Shown here: one piece after another, positions 1-8,656 of the stretch
Numbering within the stretch: the stretch's first letter is position 1
Layout: each line of letters starts with the position of its first letter
Origin: Hydrogenophaga sp.
GTDB lineage: Bacteria > Pseudomonadota > Gammaproteobacteria > Burkholderiales > Burkholderiaceae_C
NCBI GenBank assembly: GCA_030653975.1
Contig: JAURYH010000021.1
Location: forward strand, 62,001 to 126,000
Direction of reading: 5' to 3'
Length of the DNA: 64,000 nucleotides
The notes under the pieces: model-generated
Seen by the model: only the letters and a program-made list of their open reading frames with translations
Database searches by the model: none
Told to the model about the DNA's origin: nothing
Translations under genes and position numbers: made by a program

Positions 1-2
1 TT

Positions 3-215
3 GAAGATGCCCTGGTCGCGACCGTGAACCAGGGCGACGACGCCGACACCACCGGCGCCCTCGTGGGCATGCTGGCCGGCGCCCGCTGCGGCGCTTCCGG
101 ATTGCCCCAGCGCTGGCTGCGGCGGCTGCAGCCCGCCACCGTGCGCGCCATCACCGACCAGACCAGCGGCCTGCTGGCCCTGGCGCAGAGCCGGGAGGAC
201 CTGGCCCATGCCTGA
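3..215 (+). CDS. draG: ADP-ribosyl-[dinitrogen reductase] hydrolase DraG, C-terminal end (5' truncated by window)
   Basis: Only the last 70 residues are inside the window. They contain the family's metal-binding stretch (VNQGDDADTTGALVGMLAGA), in which the paired aspartates bind the di-metal centre. DraG removes ADP-ribose from an arginine of the nitrogenase Fe protein and so reactivates nitrogenase after an ammonium or energy-limitation switch-off. The family assignment rests on this motif and on the nif context. The gene ends in an 8-bp overlap (ATGCCTGA) with the nitroreductase gene, so the two are probably translationally coupled. Upstream draT and nifHDK would be expected but lie outside the window. 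Confidence 0.88.
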   Translation, partial: EDALVATVNQGDDADTTGALVGMLAGARCGASGLPQRWLRRLQPATVRAITDQTSGLLALAQSREDLAHA

Positions 216-1857
216 AGCCACCCTGTCCGCTGCGCACGACGCCGCCGTGGTGCAGGGCTACCACGCGCGCACCCGGCACCACCTGAGCGGTTACGCCGCC
301 GGCCCCGACACTCTCGACTGGGACGCCCAGCCCGATCCGTTTCGCCGTTTTGCCGGCACGGCGCTCATGCCCCTGCCGCTGCCGGCCCACCGCGAAACCT
401 TGCCCTGGACCTCGCTGTTCGCCGCTGGCGGCCCCGCGCCCCGCGCGGCCACGCGCGAGCACCTGGGCCTGCTGTTCGAACTCTCCTTCGCGCTGTCCGC
501 CTGGAAGGAACTCGGCCCGGACCGCTGGGCCCTGCGCATCAACCCGTCCAGCGGCAACCTGCACCCGACCGAGGTCTACCTGATCGTGCGCGGGCTGCCC
601 GGCCTGGACGACGGCGTGTACCACTACGCCCCGCAGGCGCACGCGCTGGAAGAGCGCGCCCGCTTTGCACCCCGGCCCGGCTCCCAGCCGCCCCAGCTGT
701 TGATCGGCTTCAGTTCCATCCACTGGCGCGAGGCCTGGAAATACGGTGAACGCGCCTTCCGCTACTGCCAGCTCGACATGGGCCACGCCATCGGCGCGCT
801 GCGTTATGCCGCTGCGGTGCTCGGCTGGCGCGTGCGCGAGCTCGGCCTGAGCCACGCAGACACCGCGGCGGCGCTCGGTCTGGACCGCGCGGGCGACTAC
901 GGCCCCGCCGAACACGAAGAAGCCGAGGCCCTGTTCGAACTGCTGCCGGGCGCGAGCGACGCAGCGCCGGCCGATCCCACTGACTGGCTGGTCGCTGCGA
1001 CCTGGAGCGGCCAGGCCAACCGGCTGGACCCGCGGCCCATGTACCGCTGGCCCGTGATCGACGCGGTCGCGCAAGCCTCTCGCCGCAGCGTGCGCCGGCC
1101 CGTCAGCGCCGTGCCGCCGCTGGGCGCGCGCCATTGCCTCCCCGACACCCGCGCCACGGCGGCCGACCTGATCCGCGGGCGCCGCAGCGCCCAGCGTTTT
1201 GACCGCCAGGCCCGGCTCGGCATCGACGCCTTCTGGCCCCTGCTCGCCGCCCTGATGCCCGCGCCTGCCGAGGGCGGCGCTGCCCTGCTCCCCTGGGACA
1301 CGGGTGGCTCGGACGAGGCGCCGGCCGTGCACGCGGTGGTCTTCGCGCACCGGGTCGACGGCCTGGCGCCGGGCGCCTACCTGCTGCCCCGCAACCCCTC
1401 GGCCGGACCCGCGCTACAGGCCGCCCTGCCCCACCTGAGCTGGCGCCCGGTGCCCGACAGCCCGCCCGAGGTGCCCCTGCTGGAGCTGGCCCTCAACCCC
1501 GCGCTGGCCGGCACGCTGCGCACCCTGAGCTGCCACCAGGCCATCGCCGCCGACGCGGTGTTCGTGGTGGCGCTGCTGGGCGAGTGCGGGGCCTCGCTGG
1601 CCGGCAGACCCTGGCTCTACCGCGAGCGCCTGCGCGAAGCCGGCCTCATCGGCCAGGTGCTCTACCTCGAAGCCGAAGCCGCCGGCCTGCGCGGCACCGG
1701 CATCGGCTGCTTCTTCGACGAACTGGTGCGCGAGCTGCTCGGCCTGGGCGCCCCGGGCACCGAGCCCTGGCAGGTGCTCTACCACTTCAGCGTCGGCCTG
1801 CCGGTGACGGACACGCGCATCGCCAGCACACCCCCCTACCCGGAGCCCCGCCCATGA
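208..1857 (+). CDS. SagB/ThcOx-type double-domain nitroreductase, nif-associated
   Basis: The 549-residue protein carries two nitroreductase-like halves. The first has the FMN-binding type stretch around residues 110-128 (INPSSGNLHPTEVYLI). The second begins near residue 323 (LIRGRRSAQRFDR) and ends with a C-terminal GIGCFFDE segment. Proteins of this SagB/ThcOx type are FMN-dependent oxidoreductases; those next to draG in diazotrophs have no established substrate that I know of. There is no signal peptide, so it should be cytoplasmic. It overlaps draG by 8 bp and the next gene by 4 bp (ATGA), placing it in one operon. Family assignment is good; the specific function is unknown. Confidence 0.8.
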   Translation: MPEATLSAAHDAAVVQGYHARTRHHLSGYAAGPDTLDWDAQPDPFRRFAGTALMPLPLPAHRETLPWTSLFAAGGPAPRAATREHLGLLFELSFALSAWKELGPDRWALRINPSSGNLHPTEVYLIVRGLPGLDDGVYHYAPQAHALEERARFAPRPGSQPPQLLIGFSSIHWREAWKYGERAFRYCQLDMGHAIGALRYAAAVLGWRVRELGLSHADTAAALGLDRAGDYGPAEHEEAEALFELLPGASDAAPADPTDWLVAATWSGQANRLDPRPMYRWPVIDAVAQASRRSVRRPVSAVPPLGARHCLPDTRATAADLIRGRRSAQRFDRQARLGIDAFWPLLAALMPAPAEGGAALLPWDTGGSDEAPAVHAVVFAHRVDGLAPGAYLLPRNPSAGPALQAALPHLSWRPVPDSPPEVPLLELALNPALAGTLRTLSCHQAIAADAVFVVALLGECGASLAGRPWLYRERLREAGLIGQVLYLEAEAAGLRGTGIGCFFDELVRELLGLGAPGTEPWQVLYHFSVGLPVTDTRIASTPPYPEPRP

Positions 1858-2681
1858 AAGGCCAACGCGTTTTCCTCCGTCTCACCGTGGCCGAGGTCGG
1901 CCCCTGGTGCGCGGCCCACCCCAACGCCCTGCTGCTCGACGCGCGCGATGCCGCCAGCCATGCGCGCGACGGCTGGCCCGGGGCCGTGCGGCTCTGCAGC
2001 GACAACCAGGACAGCCTGTTGCTGCGCACCGCGCGCACGCGCCCGGTGCTGATCTACTGCTACCACGGCAACGCCAGCCAGACCTGGGCGCAGATGTTTG
2101 CCGACTTCGGTTTCACCGATGTCAGCGACCTCATCGGCGGCCAGACGGCCTGGATCGCGGCGCAAAACGCGCCAGCCCCCGCGGCACCCGCTCCCGCACC
2201 GCCCGCGCCGCCGCGCAAACCGCTGTCACAAGCCTTGTCGGACTGGCTGCACACCGAGGGCTTTGACGACCCGGACGCCCGCGGCCCGCACGGCAACACC
2301 CCGCTGATGCTCGCCGCCTGGCGCGGCGACGACGCCATCGTGAACGCCCTGCTCGACCACGGCGTGACATTGGACGCGGTCAACCGCGACGGCAACAACG
2401 CGCTCTGGCTGGCCTGCGTGCACGGCGATCTCTCGGGCATTGAACGCCTGGTGCGCGCGGGCGTGCCGATCGACCAGACCAACACCACCGGCGCCACCGC
2501 GCTGATGTACGCGTCCAGCAGCGGCAAGGCCGCCGTGCTGCGCCAGCTGCTCGCGCTTGGGGCCGACGCCAGCCTGCGCACGCAGGACGACTTCAGCGCG
2601 CTCGACATGGCCGCCAGCGTGGAATGCCTGCGCCTGCTGCGCCCGGCCCGTCAACCCATCCCCAGCGAAAGCACCCCATGA
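1854..2681 (+). CDS. rhodanese domain fused to ankyrin repeats
   Basis: 275 residues starting at the ATG that overlaps the preceding stop (ATGA). Residues 1-103 form a rhodanese domain with the loop YCYHGNAS, whose Cys69 is the expected persulfide-carrying residue. A Pro/Ala-rich linker (about 105-125) leads to about four ankyrin repeats, with typical signatures such as GNTPLMLAA, GNNALWLAC and GATALMYAS. A rhodanese in a nif operon may deliver sulfane sulfur for cluster assembly, with the ankyrins as partner-binding surface. That role is inferred. A longer in-frame upstream extension exists but runs through the nitroreductase gene in another frame and is rejected. Confidence 0.85.
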   Translation: MKGQRVFLRLTVAEVGPWCAAHPNALLLDARDAASHARDGWPGAVRLCSDNQDSLLLRTARTRPVLIYCYHGNASQTWAQMFADFGFTDVSDLIGGQTAWIAAQNAPAPAAPAPAPPAPPRKPLSQALSDWLHTEGFDDPDARGPHGNTPLMLAAWRGDDAIVNALLDHGVTLDAVNRDGNNALWLACVHGDLSGIERLVRAGVPIDQTNTTGATALMYASSSGKAAVLRQLLALGADASLRTQDDFSALDMAASVECLRLLRPARQPIPSESTP

Positions 2682-3127
2682 GCCACCTCGTCTTCTTTGA
2701 AAAACCCGGCTGCGGCGGCAACGCCCGCCAGCGCGCGGCGCTGCAAGCCGCCGGCCACACGCTGGAGCGGCGCAACCTGCTGACCGCGCACTGGACCGCC
2801 GAGGCCCTGTTCGCATTCCTCGCGCCGCTGCCCGTGCCCCAATGGTTCAACCGCGCCGCGCCGCGGATCAAGAGTGGCGAGGTCGTTCCCGAAGCGCTGG
2901 ACGCCGAAGCCGCCCTGGCCCTGCTGATCGCCGAACCGCTGCTGATCCGCCGCCCGCTGATGTTGAACACCGCCGACGGCAGCCGCATGGTCGGCTTCGA
3001 CACCGCCGCGGTGACGGCCTGGATCGGCCTAGAACCTTCGGCCCAGCGCCCGAGTTCGCTCGAAGGCTGCGCATCGCCCACCCCATCCTGCACCACCCCC
3101 ACCGGAGGCCAACATGCCCATGTTTGA
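2678..3127 (+). CDS. ArsC/NifO-like nitrogenase-associated protein
   Basis: 149 residues starting MSHLVFFEKPGCGGN, at an ATGA overlap with the rhodanese-ankyrin gene. The N-terminal beta strand followed by KPGCGGN resembles the thioredoxin-fold ArsC/Spx group, with Cys at the position of the redox cysteine. The nitrogenase-associated (NifO-type) branch of this family occurs in nif clusters. In Azotobacter, NifO affects nitrate and molybdenum partitioning, but the role here is inferred only. The last 40 or so residues are low in recognisable structure and overlap the next gene by 14 bp. Confidence 0.75.
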   Translation: MSHLVFFEKPGCGGNARQRAALQAAGHTLERRNLLTAHWTAEALFAFLAPLPVPQWFNRAAPRIKSGEVVPEALDAEAALALLIAEPLLIRRPLMLNTADGSRMVGFDTAAVTAWIGLEPSAQRPSSLEGCASPTPSCTTPTGGQHAHV

Positions 3128-3362
3128 CTACCACTGCAAGGGCTGCCAGGCCGAGTTCGAGCTGCTGGTGCGCGCCAGCACCGTGCCGACCTGCCCGCAC
3201 TGCGCGAGCACCGATCTGGAGAAGTGCGTCTCGCGCATCGCCCCGGCCGGCAAGATCGAAGCCATCCGCATGTCCAACCGCCGCCTCGCTGCGGCACAGG
3301 GCCACTTCAACAACTACAGCCAATCCGAACAGGCGCGGCTGCTGAAAGGCAAAAGGGTTTGA
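3114..3362 (+). CDS. FmdB-type zinc ribbon protein
   Basis: 82 residues. The N-terminus MPMFDYHCKGCQAEFELLV followed by CPHC is the two-knuckle zinc ribbon (C8, C11 and a second CxxC about 20 residues later) of the FmdB/CxxC-CxxC-SSSS family. Such proteins are putative regulators or metallochaperones. The C-terminal part is basic and low in complexity. It overlaps the NifO-like gene by 14 bp and is followed one base later by the Ohr gene, so it belongs to the draG operon. Precise role unknown. Confidence 0.8.
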   Translation: MPMFDYHCKGCQAEFELLVRASTVPTCPHCASTDLEKCVSRIAPAGKIEAIRMSNRRLAAAQGHFNNYSQSEQARLLKGKRV

Positions 3363-3363
3363 T

Positions 3364-3801
3364 ATGGACCTCGTTTACAAAACGACGATGCTGACCCAGG
3401 GCGGTCGCGGCGGTCAGGTGCAGAGCGAAGACGGCAGCTTCAAACTCAAGCTCGCGGTGCCCAAGGAGATGGGCGGCAGCGGCGAGGGGCCGAACCCCGA
3501 GATGCTGTTCGCGGCCGCCTTCGCCGCCTGTTTCGAACACTCGATCCGCCACATCGCCAAAGCCGACAAGCTGCCGCTGCGCGGCTGCTACGTCGAGGCC
3601 ACGCTGTCGATGTACGTCAACTTCGAAGGCGCCTACCGCATGGCGCTCAGCCTCACGGCCACACTGGCCGGCCCGCTGGACCAGGTCACGGCCGACAGCC
3701 TGATGGAACGCGCCAAGGGCATCTGCCCCTACGCCGACGCGACCAAGACCAACATGAGCCTCAACCTCAAGGCGGTGCTCGACACACCGGTGACGGCATG
3801 A
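3364..3801 (+). CDS. OsmC/Ohr family peroxiredoxin
   Basis: 145 residues with the two conserved cysteines of organic hydroperoxide resistance proteins: FAACFEHSI (about residue 59) and GICPYADAT (about residue 123). These cysteines reduce organic peroxides, usually with lipoylated or thiol partners. The family is cytoplasmic and dimeric. Its place in the draG operon suggests protection of nitrogenase or its cofactor machinery from peroxides, which is inference. It starts one base after the preceding stop and ends with a 4-bp overlap with the upstream start option of the next gene. Confidence 0.85.
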   Translation: MDLVYKTTMLTQGGRGGQVQSEDGSFKLKLAVPKEMGGSGEGPNPEMLFAAAFAACFEHSIRHIAKADKLPLRGCYVEATLSMYVNFEGAYRMALSLTATLAGPLDQVTADSLMERAKGICPYADATKTNMSLNLKAVLDTPVTA

Positions 3802-3802
3802 G

Positions 3803-3880
3803 CCCCCACGCTCCGCCGCTGCGCGGGTCGCTGCCCCCCGAGGGGGCTGATCCGGCTTGGGGCGGCCCGGCGCCGGATCG
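3803..3880 (+). repeat. GC-rich dispersed repeat, type A (copy 1)
   Basis: This 78-bp segment is about 90 percent identical by eye to 17099-17176 and, in reverse orientation, resembles 37615-37698. The core is a short palindrome (GCCCCCCGAGGGGGC) flanked by CCCACGCT on one side and GCTTGGGGCGGCC on the other. It sits between the Ohr gene and the likely start of the next gene, but is open in the frame of that gene and could be translated. Confidence 0.75.
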
Positions 3881-3881
3881 C

Positions 3882-4124
3882 ATGAGCTCGGACGCAGGCT
3901 ACTTCATGGACTGGGACGGCAACGTGCGCCGCACCGACGACCCGGGCGGTGGCTACCGCTGCGATGTCGACCGCGGCGCGCGCTACGTCGGCGTGCTCTC
4001 GAAGTCGGGCGCTCTGGTGCACGAAGCCACCTTCTACAAAGACCAGGCCGCGCTGGACAAAGCCGGCATCAAGGGCACGCTGGTGCCGGGCAGCCACCCC
4101 TGGGGCAAAGAAGGCGCCGCTTAA
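3882..4124 (+). CDS. small unknown protein in the draG operon
   Basis: 80 residues from the ATG at 3882 (MSSDAGYFMDWDGNVRR). An alternative ATG at 3798 would give 108 residues, but the extra 28 residues are the translation of the dispersed repeat at 3803-3880, so I prefer the downstream start. The protein has a compact beta-rich look (YRCDVDRGARYVGVLS, GTLVPGSHPWG) and no motif I recognise. It lies between the Ohr and YkgJ-like genes on the same strand, so it probably shares their transcript. A role in nitrogen fixation is guilt by association only. Confidence 0.6.
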   Translation: MSSDAGYFMDWDGNVRRTDDPGGGYRCDVDRGARYVGVLSKSGALVHEATFYKDQAALDKAGIKGTLVPGSHPWGKEGAA

Positions 4125-4147
4125 AACAACTCCCGGAGACAGAGACG

Positions 4148-4873
4148 ATGAACGACGCGGCCGAACACGGCGCCGAAGCCTTCTTCCGCGAGCAGCGCGG
4201 TGCCTTTGAACACACGCTCGCCGCCGCCGGCCCCGAGGCCGCGCTGCTGCAGGCCTGGGACAGTTTCGACGGCAACGTGGCCATCCAGTGCGAGGGCCAG
4301 CCACCGGTCGCTTGCGCCAAGGGCTGCGCCAGCTGCTGCGAGCTGCGCGTGACCGCGCTCGCGCCCGAGGTGTTCGTGTTGGCCAACTACCTGCGCGCCA
4401 CCGCGCCCACGCTGGCGGGCCACGGCATTCACCTCATCACCGCCGTGCGCGAGATCGATGCCGCCACCCGGGGGCAGGACGAAGTAGCCCGCGTGGCGAT
4501 GCACCGCCGCTGCGCCTTCGTGGTGAAGGGCGTTTGCCTGATCCACCGCGCGCGGCCACTGGCCTGCCGCGGCCACGCCTCACACGACCGGCGCGCTTGC
4601 GTGGACGCCGCGGCCGGGCGGGCGAGCGAGGTGCCGTTTTCCGGGCCGCACCAGATGGTGCGCATGCTGCTGCAGTCGGCCTTGCAGGCCGCCCTGCGGC
4701 AACAGGGTCTGGCCTGGGGCGCCTACGAGCTGAACCACGCCCTGGTGCTGGCGCTGGACGCGCCGGATGCACAGGCCGACTGGTTACAGGGCGCCGACCC
4801 GCTGGCCAAGGCAGCGGTGGATCTGGACCAGCGCGAGGCCATGGCGGCGGGGTTTGACGAAATCTCGCGGTGA
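4148..4873 (+). CDS. YkgJ-like cysteine cluster protein
   Basis: 241 residues from the ATG at 4148, preceded by a GGAGA ribosome site. It has the YkgJ/Fe-S or zinc-binding cysteine pattern: CAKGCASCC (around residues 56-64), a further CAF...GVCLIH...RPLACRGH block, and a downstream Cys. The conserved cysteines are thought to bind a metal or Fe-S cluster; the biochemical role of the family is unsettled. It is the last gene of the draG operon, and 89 bp separate it from the convergent ABC permease gene. Longer starts upstream run through the previous gene and are rejected. Confidence 0.78.
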   Translation: MNDAAEHGAEAFFREQRGAFEHTLAAAGPEAALLQAWDSFDGNVAIQCEGQPPVACAKGCASCCELRVTALAPEVFVLANYLRATAPTLAGHGIHLITAVREIDAATRGQDEVARVAMHRRCAFVVKGVCLIHRARPLACRGHASHDRRACVDAAAGRASEVPFSGPHQMVRMLLQSALQAALRQQGLAWGAYELNHALVLALDAPDAQADWLQGADPLAKAAVDLDQREAMAAGFDEISR

Positions 4874-4962
4874 GCGGGCTGCGCGGTTACCGACAGGTAG
4901 ATCCGGCTGGCTGCGACAGTCTTGTGTCCACCCAGAGCAGCCAGTGCGCGTTTCCTGCGGAA

Positions 4963-6006
4963 TCAATGGCTGCCGGGCACCACCATGCGATGACGCACCT
5001 GATCGGCCACCACGGCAACAATCAACAAGACACCGAGCACCACCATCTGGAGGTAGGAGCCCACGCTGGCGAGGTTCATGCCGTTTTGCACCAAGCCGAT
5101 GAAGATCGCGCCCATCACCACGTTGGGCACGCGGCCCATGCCGCCCCGAAGGCTCACCCCGGCAATGACACATGCCGCTATCGATTCGAGTGCAACCGAG
5201 CCCCCAAGATTGGCCTCGCCGGTATCAACGCGTGCGGTCAACAGCAGCCCACTGACCGCAGCCAGACCGGCGCACAGCAGATAGGCCACCAACAGGGTGC
5301 GCCGGGTATCGATGCCTGAAAGTGCGGCAGCCCTGGCGTTGCCTCCCACGGCCAGCAAGTGCGTGCCAATGGCAAGGCGACTCATCAAGACACCCATGCC
5401 CAGGACGCACAGAGCCGTCACCAGGATCGGAATCGGTACACCGAGAAACGAGCCGAACCCGAACAGATCGCTGAATTCGCCAGGCAACCCCGACACCGGA
5501 ACACCTCCGGTGAGGAACAGAGCAATACCAAAGCCGATTGATTGCACGCCCAGCGTCATGATGAAAGGTGAAACGCCGAATACGGCGACGCCAATGCCGT
5601 TGACCAACCCGATCGTGAGTCCCGCCAGAACGCCACAGGCGCAGCCTGCGACGATCACCAGCCAAGCGGCATCTGGAAGTGCCAGTCCCAGGCTCTGCAT
5701 GGCCAAGGCGGAGACCACGGACGTGATGGCCATCACGGTGCCCACTGAGAGATCGAAGCCTCCCGTGACCAAGGCCAGCATCTGCCCCAGCGACACCAGG
5801 ATCAGGTAAACGGACTGGCGCAAGAGATTCACCAGGTTTTGAACGGTGAGAAACTGGTCGGACAGACTGCTGAATACAGCAAAGGCGATCACCATCATGA
5901 AGGGCAGGACCCCAAGTCGAACGAACAGGCTGCGCAATGCGGACAGCACCGGCGCTGCTGTGCGTATGGACTGGACAGCTTGTTTGGGCATGGAGGTGGA
6001 GCTCAT
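4963..6006 (-). CDS. ABC transporter permease, RbsC/ribose type
   Basis: 347 residues, strongly hydrophobic with about eight to ten membrane segments. The characteristic stretch LALVTGGFDLSVGTVMAI near residues 78-95 matches the RbsC/BPD_transp_2 family of monosaccharide-type importers. It is in the inner membrane. The start overlaps the stop of the ATPase gene by 4 bp, so the ATPase, permease and binding-protein genes form one operon. The neighbouring 5-oxoprolinase and carboxylase genes suggest the cargo may not be a sugar. Confidence 0.9.
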   Translation of the reverse strand: MSSTSMPKQAVQSIRTAAPVLSALRSLFVRLGVLPFMMVIAFAVFSSLSDQFLTVQNLVNLLRQSVYLILVSLGQMLALVTGGFDLSVGTVMAITSVVSALAMQSLGLALPDAAWLVIVAGCACGVLAGLTIGLVNGIGVAVFGVSPFIMTLGVQSIGFGIALFLTGGVPVSGLPGEFSDLFGFGSFLGVPIPILVTALCVLGMGVLMSRLAIGTHLLAVGGNARAAALSGIDTRRTLLVAYLLCAGLAAVSGLLLTARVDTGEANLGGSVALESIAACVIAGVSLRGGMGRVPNVVMGAIFIGLVQNGMNLASVGSYLQMVVLGVLLIVAVVADQVRHRMVVPGSH

Positions 6007-7514
6007 GGATTTCTTTCGCTGGGACCAAAAAACAAATTGAGAACGGCAGGCTCGGTGATGGCGGCTCCGGAGAGTTCGCCAGCCATCTCGCCATGCCGCA
6101 TCACGTAAACGCGGTGACTGAGGTGCAGAACCTCAGGCAGATCGGAGGAAATCACGACCACGGCCGCACCCCCCTCGCAGAGCTTTTGAATGACCTGGTA
6201 GAGCGCGCTGCGGGTGCCGATGTCCACACCCACCGTGGGTTCGTCAAACACATACAGGCTGGCTTCGCGTGTCATGCCCTTGCCGAACATCACCTTTTGC
6301 TGGTTCCCCCCCGAGAGCAGCGCAACGGGCTTTTCGAGGTTGGATGCCGACAGTTCCACGCTCTTCGCAGCCTCGCTGGAAAGCCGTCGGCCCAGCTTGC
6401 GCCGCAGCGATCCGCCGCGACCCCGCAATGGACCGCTCACCAAGGGGAGCGTGATGTTGGCTCGCGAACTGAAGCCCAGCACCAGGCCTTCGCCTTTGCG
6501 GTCCGGTGGTAGATAGAAGAGCCCTTCCCGGAGCAACTGGCGGGTTGAAGCGCCGGTTCGTGGCTGACCCTTGAACCTCACGCTGCCAGCGCTCACCGGG
6601 TCCAGCCCATACACCGCACGAAACAGTTCGGACTTTCCACAGCCCACCAGCCCCGCCAGGCCGACGACTTCCCCCCGCCTCACCGTGATGCTGGCGTTGC
6701 GCACCCCATTGGGCGACACCAGGCCATCCACCTCCAGCACCACGTCACCAGGGCAGTGTTCGATCTTGGGGTAGATCTGTTCAATGGGCCGGCCACTCAT
6801 CAGCTCGATCAACTGGTCGGGTGTTACCGCGCCTGCGTCAACCGTGGTGATCTTTCGTCCGTCGCGCAAGACCGTGATGCGGTCGGCAATTTGCGTGATC
6901 TCCTGCATGCGGTGCGAGATGTAGACAATGCCCACCCCCTGTGCTTTCAAGCGATCGACCAAGGCAAACAGGTGTTGAGCCTCCTTGTCGGTCAACGATG
7001 CGGTGGGCTCATCCAGGATCAGCACCGAGACTTCACCGCGCAAGCCTTTGGCGATTTCCACCATCTGCTGCTGGGCACGGGTCAGGTCGGAAACCAGCGC
7101 CCTGGGGTCGAGCTCAAAGTCCAGGTCAGACAGCATGCTGCGAGCCCTGGCCTGCAAAGCCACGCGATCGAGAAGACCGTGGCGTGCGGGCTCATCGCCC
7201 AGGCTCAGGTTCTGCGCGACGGACAGCGTCGGGATCAGCGAGAACTCCTGGAACACCGCGCTGACACCCAGCAGTCGCGCCTCGTGTACAGAGTCGAAGT
7301 TCACACGTTTGCCGTGCATGTGAATTTCGCCGCTGGTCGGGGTGTTTGCACCGGCCAGCAGTGAGATCAAGGTGGACTTACCGGCTCCGTTCTCGCCGAA
7401 CAGGACATGCACCTCACCGGCACGCAGATCAAAATCCATCCCTTCGAGAGCCAACACGCCAGGGTATTGCTTGCTCAGCGCGATGGTCTGCAACAGGACA
7501 GATTCAACAGGCAT
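6003..7514 (-). CDS. ABC transporter ATPase, RbsA/MglA type (two nucleotide-binding domains)
   Basis: 503 residues with two tandem ABC domains. The first has Walker A GENGAGKST at residues 40-48 and Walker B VLILDEPTAS. The second has a degenerate Walker A (GLVGCGKSEL near 290), signature LSGGNQQK and LYVFDEPTVG. This arrangement, with a degenerate second P-loop, is normal for RbsA/MglA. The protein energises the permease encoded downstream. It starts 12 bp after the stop of the binding-protein gene and overlaps the permease gene by 4 bp. Confidence 0.92.
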   Translation of the reverse strand: MPVESVLLQTIALSKQYPGVLALEGMDFDLRAGEVHVLFGENGAGKSTLISLLAGANTPTSGEIHMHGKRVNFDSVHEARLLGVSAVFQEFSLIPTLSVAQNLSLGDEPARHGLLDRVALQARARSMLSDLDFELDPRALVSDLTRAQQQMVEIAKGLRGEVSVLILDEPTASLTDKEAQHLFALVDRLKAQGVGIVYISHRMQEITQIADRITVLRDGRKITTVDAGAVTPDQLIELMSGRPIEQIYPKIEHCPGDVVLEVDGLVSPNGVRNASITVRRGEVVGLAGLVGCGKSELFRAVYGLDPVSAGSVRFKGQPRTGASTRQLLREGLFYLPPDRKGEGLVLGFSSRANITLPLVSGPLRGRGGSLRRKLGRRLSSEAAKSVELSASNLEKPVALLSGGNQQKVMFGKGMTREASLYVFDEPTVGVDIGTRSALYQVIQKLCEGGAAVVVISSDLPEVLHLSHRVYVMRHGEMAGELSGAAITEPAVLNLFFGPSERNP

Positions 7515-7526
7515 GTTGATTCCGCC

Positions 7527-8609
7527 TTACTTGACTTCGAAGACCGGCCTGAAATCCGGCGGCGGAAGGATGTCGTCGAACTTCGCCTTCTTGTAGTTCG
7601 ATCCATCCACAACAAAGATCTTGGGTCCCACGTGTTTGGTGACTTCCTTGCCTTCGAGGATGCGCACCGCCTGGTCGATGGCGAAGCGGCCCTGAATCAC
7701 CATCGAATCCGCGGGAGCGGCGAGGATGCGACCTTGTGTGATCCCGGCATAGACGCCCGGTGTCATGTAGAACGAGAGCAACTGCACCTGCTTGTCCAGA
7801 CCGCGCGAGCGAAGAATGCCCACCGCTGCCTCTGCTGTCACGGCGGTGCCGGCGACATAGGCCAGATCGGGGTTGGCCTGGAGCACGTCTTCGACCAACT
7901 TGGCTTGCACCTCCTTGCCGGTATCGCCGTACTTGGGATCAAGTACCGTTACCGCACTGCCTTTCACGGCGTCCATGAATCCTTTGTGTGCGGCCTCGAC
8001 CCAGGCGGCGCCGGCCGGACCAGGGAACCATCCCACCTTGACCGAAGCCGATCCAGCCGGATGCTTCTTGGCGAGGTACTCGCCAGTGGACTGGCCCATG
8101 GTGTAGAAGGAAACCAGCGACTTGGCCGATACGTCGGGCGAGTTGATGCCATTGACCAGGTCGATGATGGGAATCTTCTTGGCACTCACGGTTTTGAGCA
8201 CATTGCTCAGGCCGTCGCCGGAAATAGCTCCGATGACCACTGCGTTGGCGCCGCGCGAAACGCAGTCTTCGATCTGCGAAATCTGCTTGGCCAGGTTCGT
8301 GTAACCGCCGGCATCGGCCAGCCTCATCTGCACGCCCAGACGTTTGGACTCTTCGGCGACACCGTAGTCCACGCCCAACCAGTAGGCGTCCTTCATGTGC
8401 GGGAAGGACACGCAGATGTCCCATTTCTTCGAAGCTTTGGCAAGTGGCACGTAGTCGATGGGGACTTTCTTACCCGTTGCCGAGAACGGCGGCTCGGTCG
8501 ATTCGGCTTTGTAGGGGAACCAGTCCTCCGCCACCGCGCTGCCATGCCACAGCAGCGCACAAGCCAGGGAACCGACGACAAATGAGACGCGCAGGGGAAT
8601 ACCGTTCAT
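7527..8609 (-). CDS. periplasmic substrate-binding protein, TorT-like
   Basis: 360 residues with a cleavable signal peptide (hydrophobic residues 8-24, SAVA cleavage region) and a Peripla_BP_4-type fold. The stretch KKWDICVSFPHMKDAYWLGV followed by GVQMRLADAGGY resembles TorT, the periplasmic partner of TorS-type sensors, rather than classical ribose-binding proteins. No sensor kinase is nearby, so here it most likely serves the adjacent RbsA/RbsC-type transporter. It is the first gene of the transport trio, with the carboxylase and oxoprolinase genes upstream on the same strand. Ligand unknown. Confidence 0.82.
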   Translation of the reverse strand: MNGIPLRVSFVVGSLACALLWHGSAVAEDWFPYKAESTEPPFSATGKKVPIDYVPLAKASKKWDICVSFPHMKDAYWLGVDYGVAEESKRLGVQMRLADAGGYTNLAKQISQIEDCVSRGANAVVIGAISGDGLSNVLKTVSAKKIPIIDLVNGINSPDVSAKSLVSFYTMGQSTGEYLAKKHPAGSASVKVGWFPGPAGAAWVEAAHKGFMDAVKGSAVTVLDPKYGDTGKEVQAKLVEDVLQANPDLAYVAGTAVTAEAAVGILRSRGLDKQVQLLSFYMTPGVYAGITQGRILAAPADSMVIQGRFAIDQAVRILEGKEVTKHVGPKIFVVDGSNYKKAKFDDILPPPDFRPVFEVK

Positions 8610-8656
8610 GAAGAACTCCTTAGGGTTGACGGGAAGGGAAAAGGGGGTTGCTGCGC

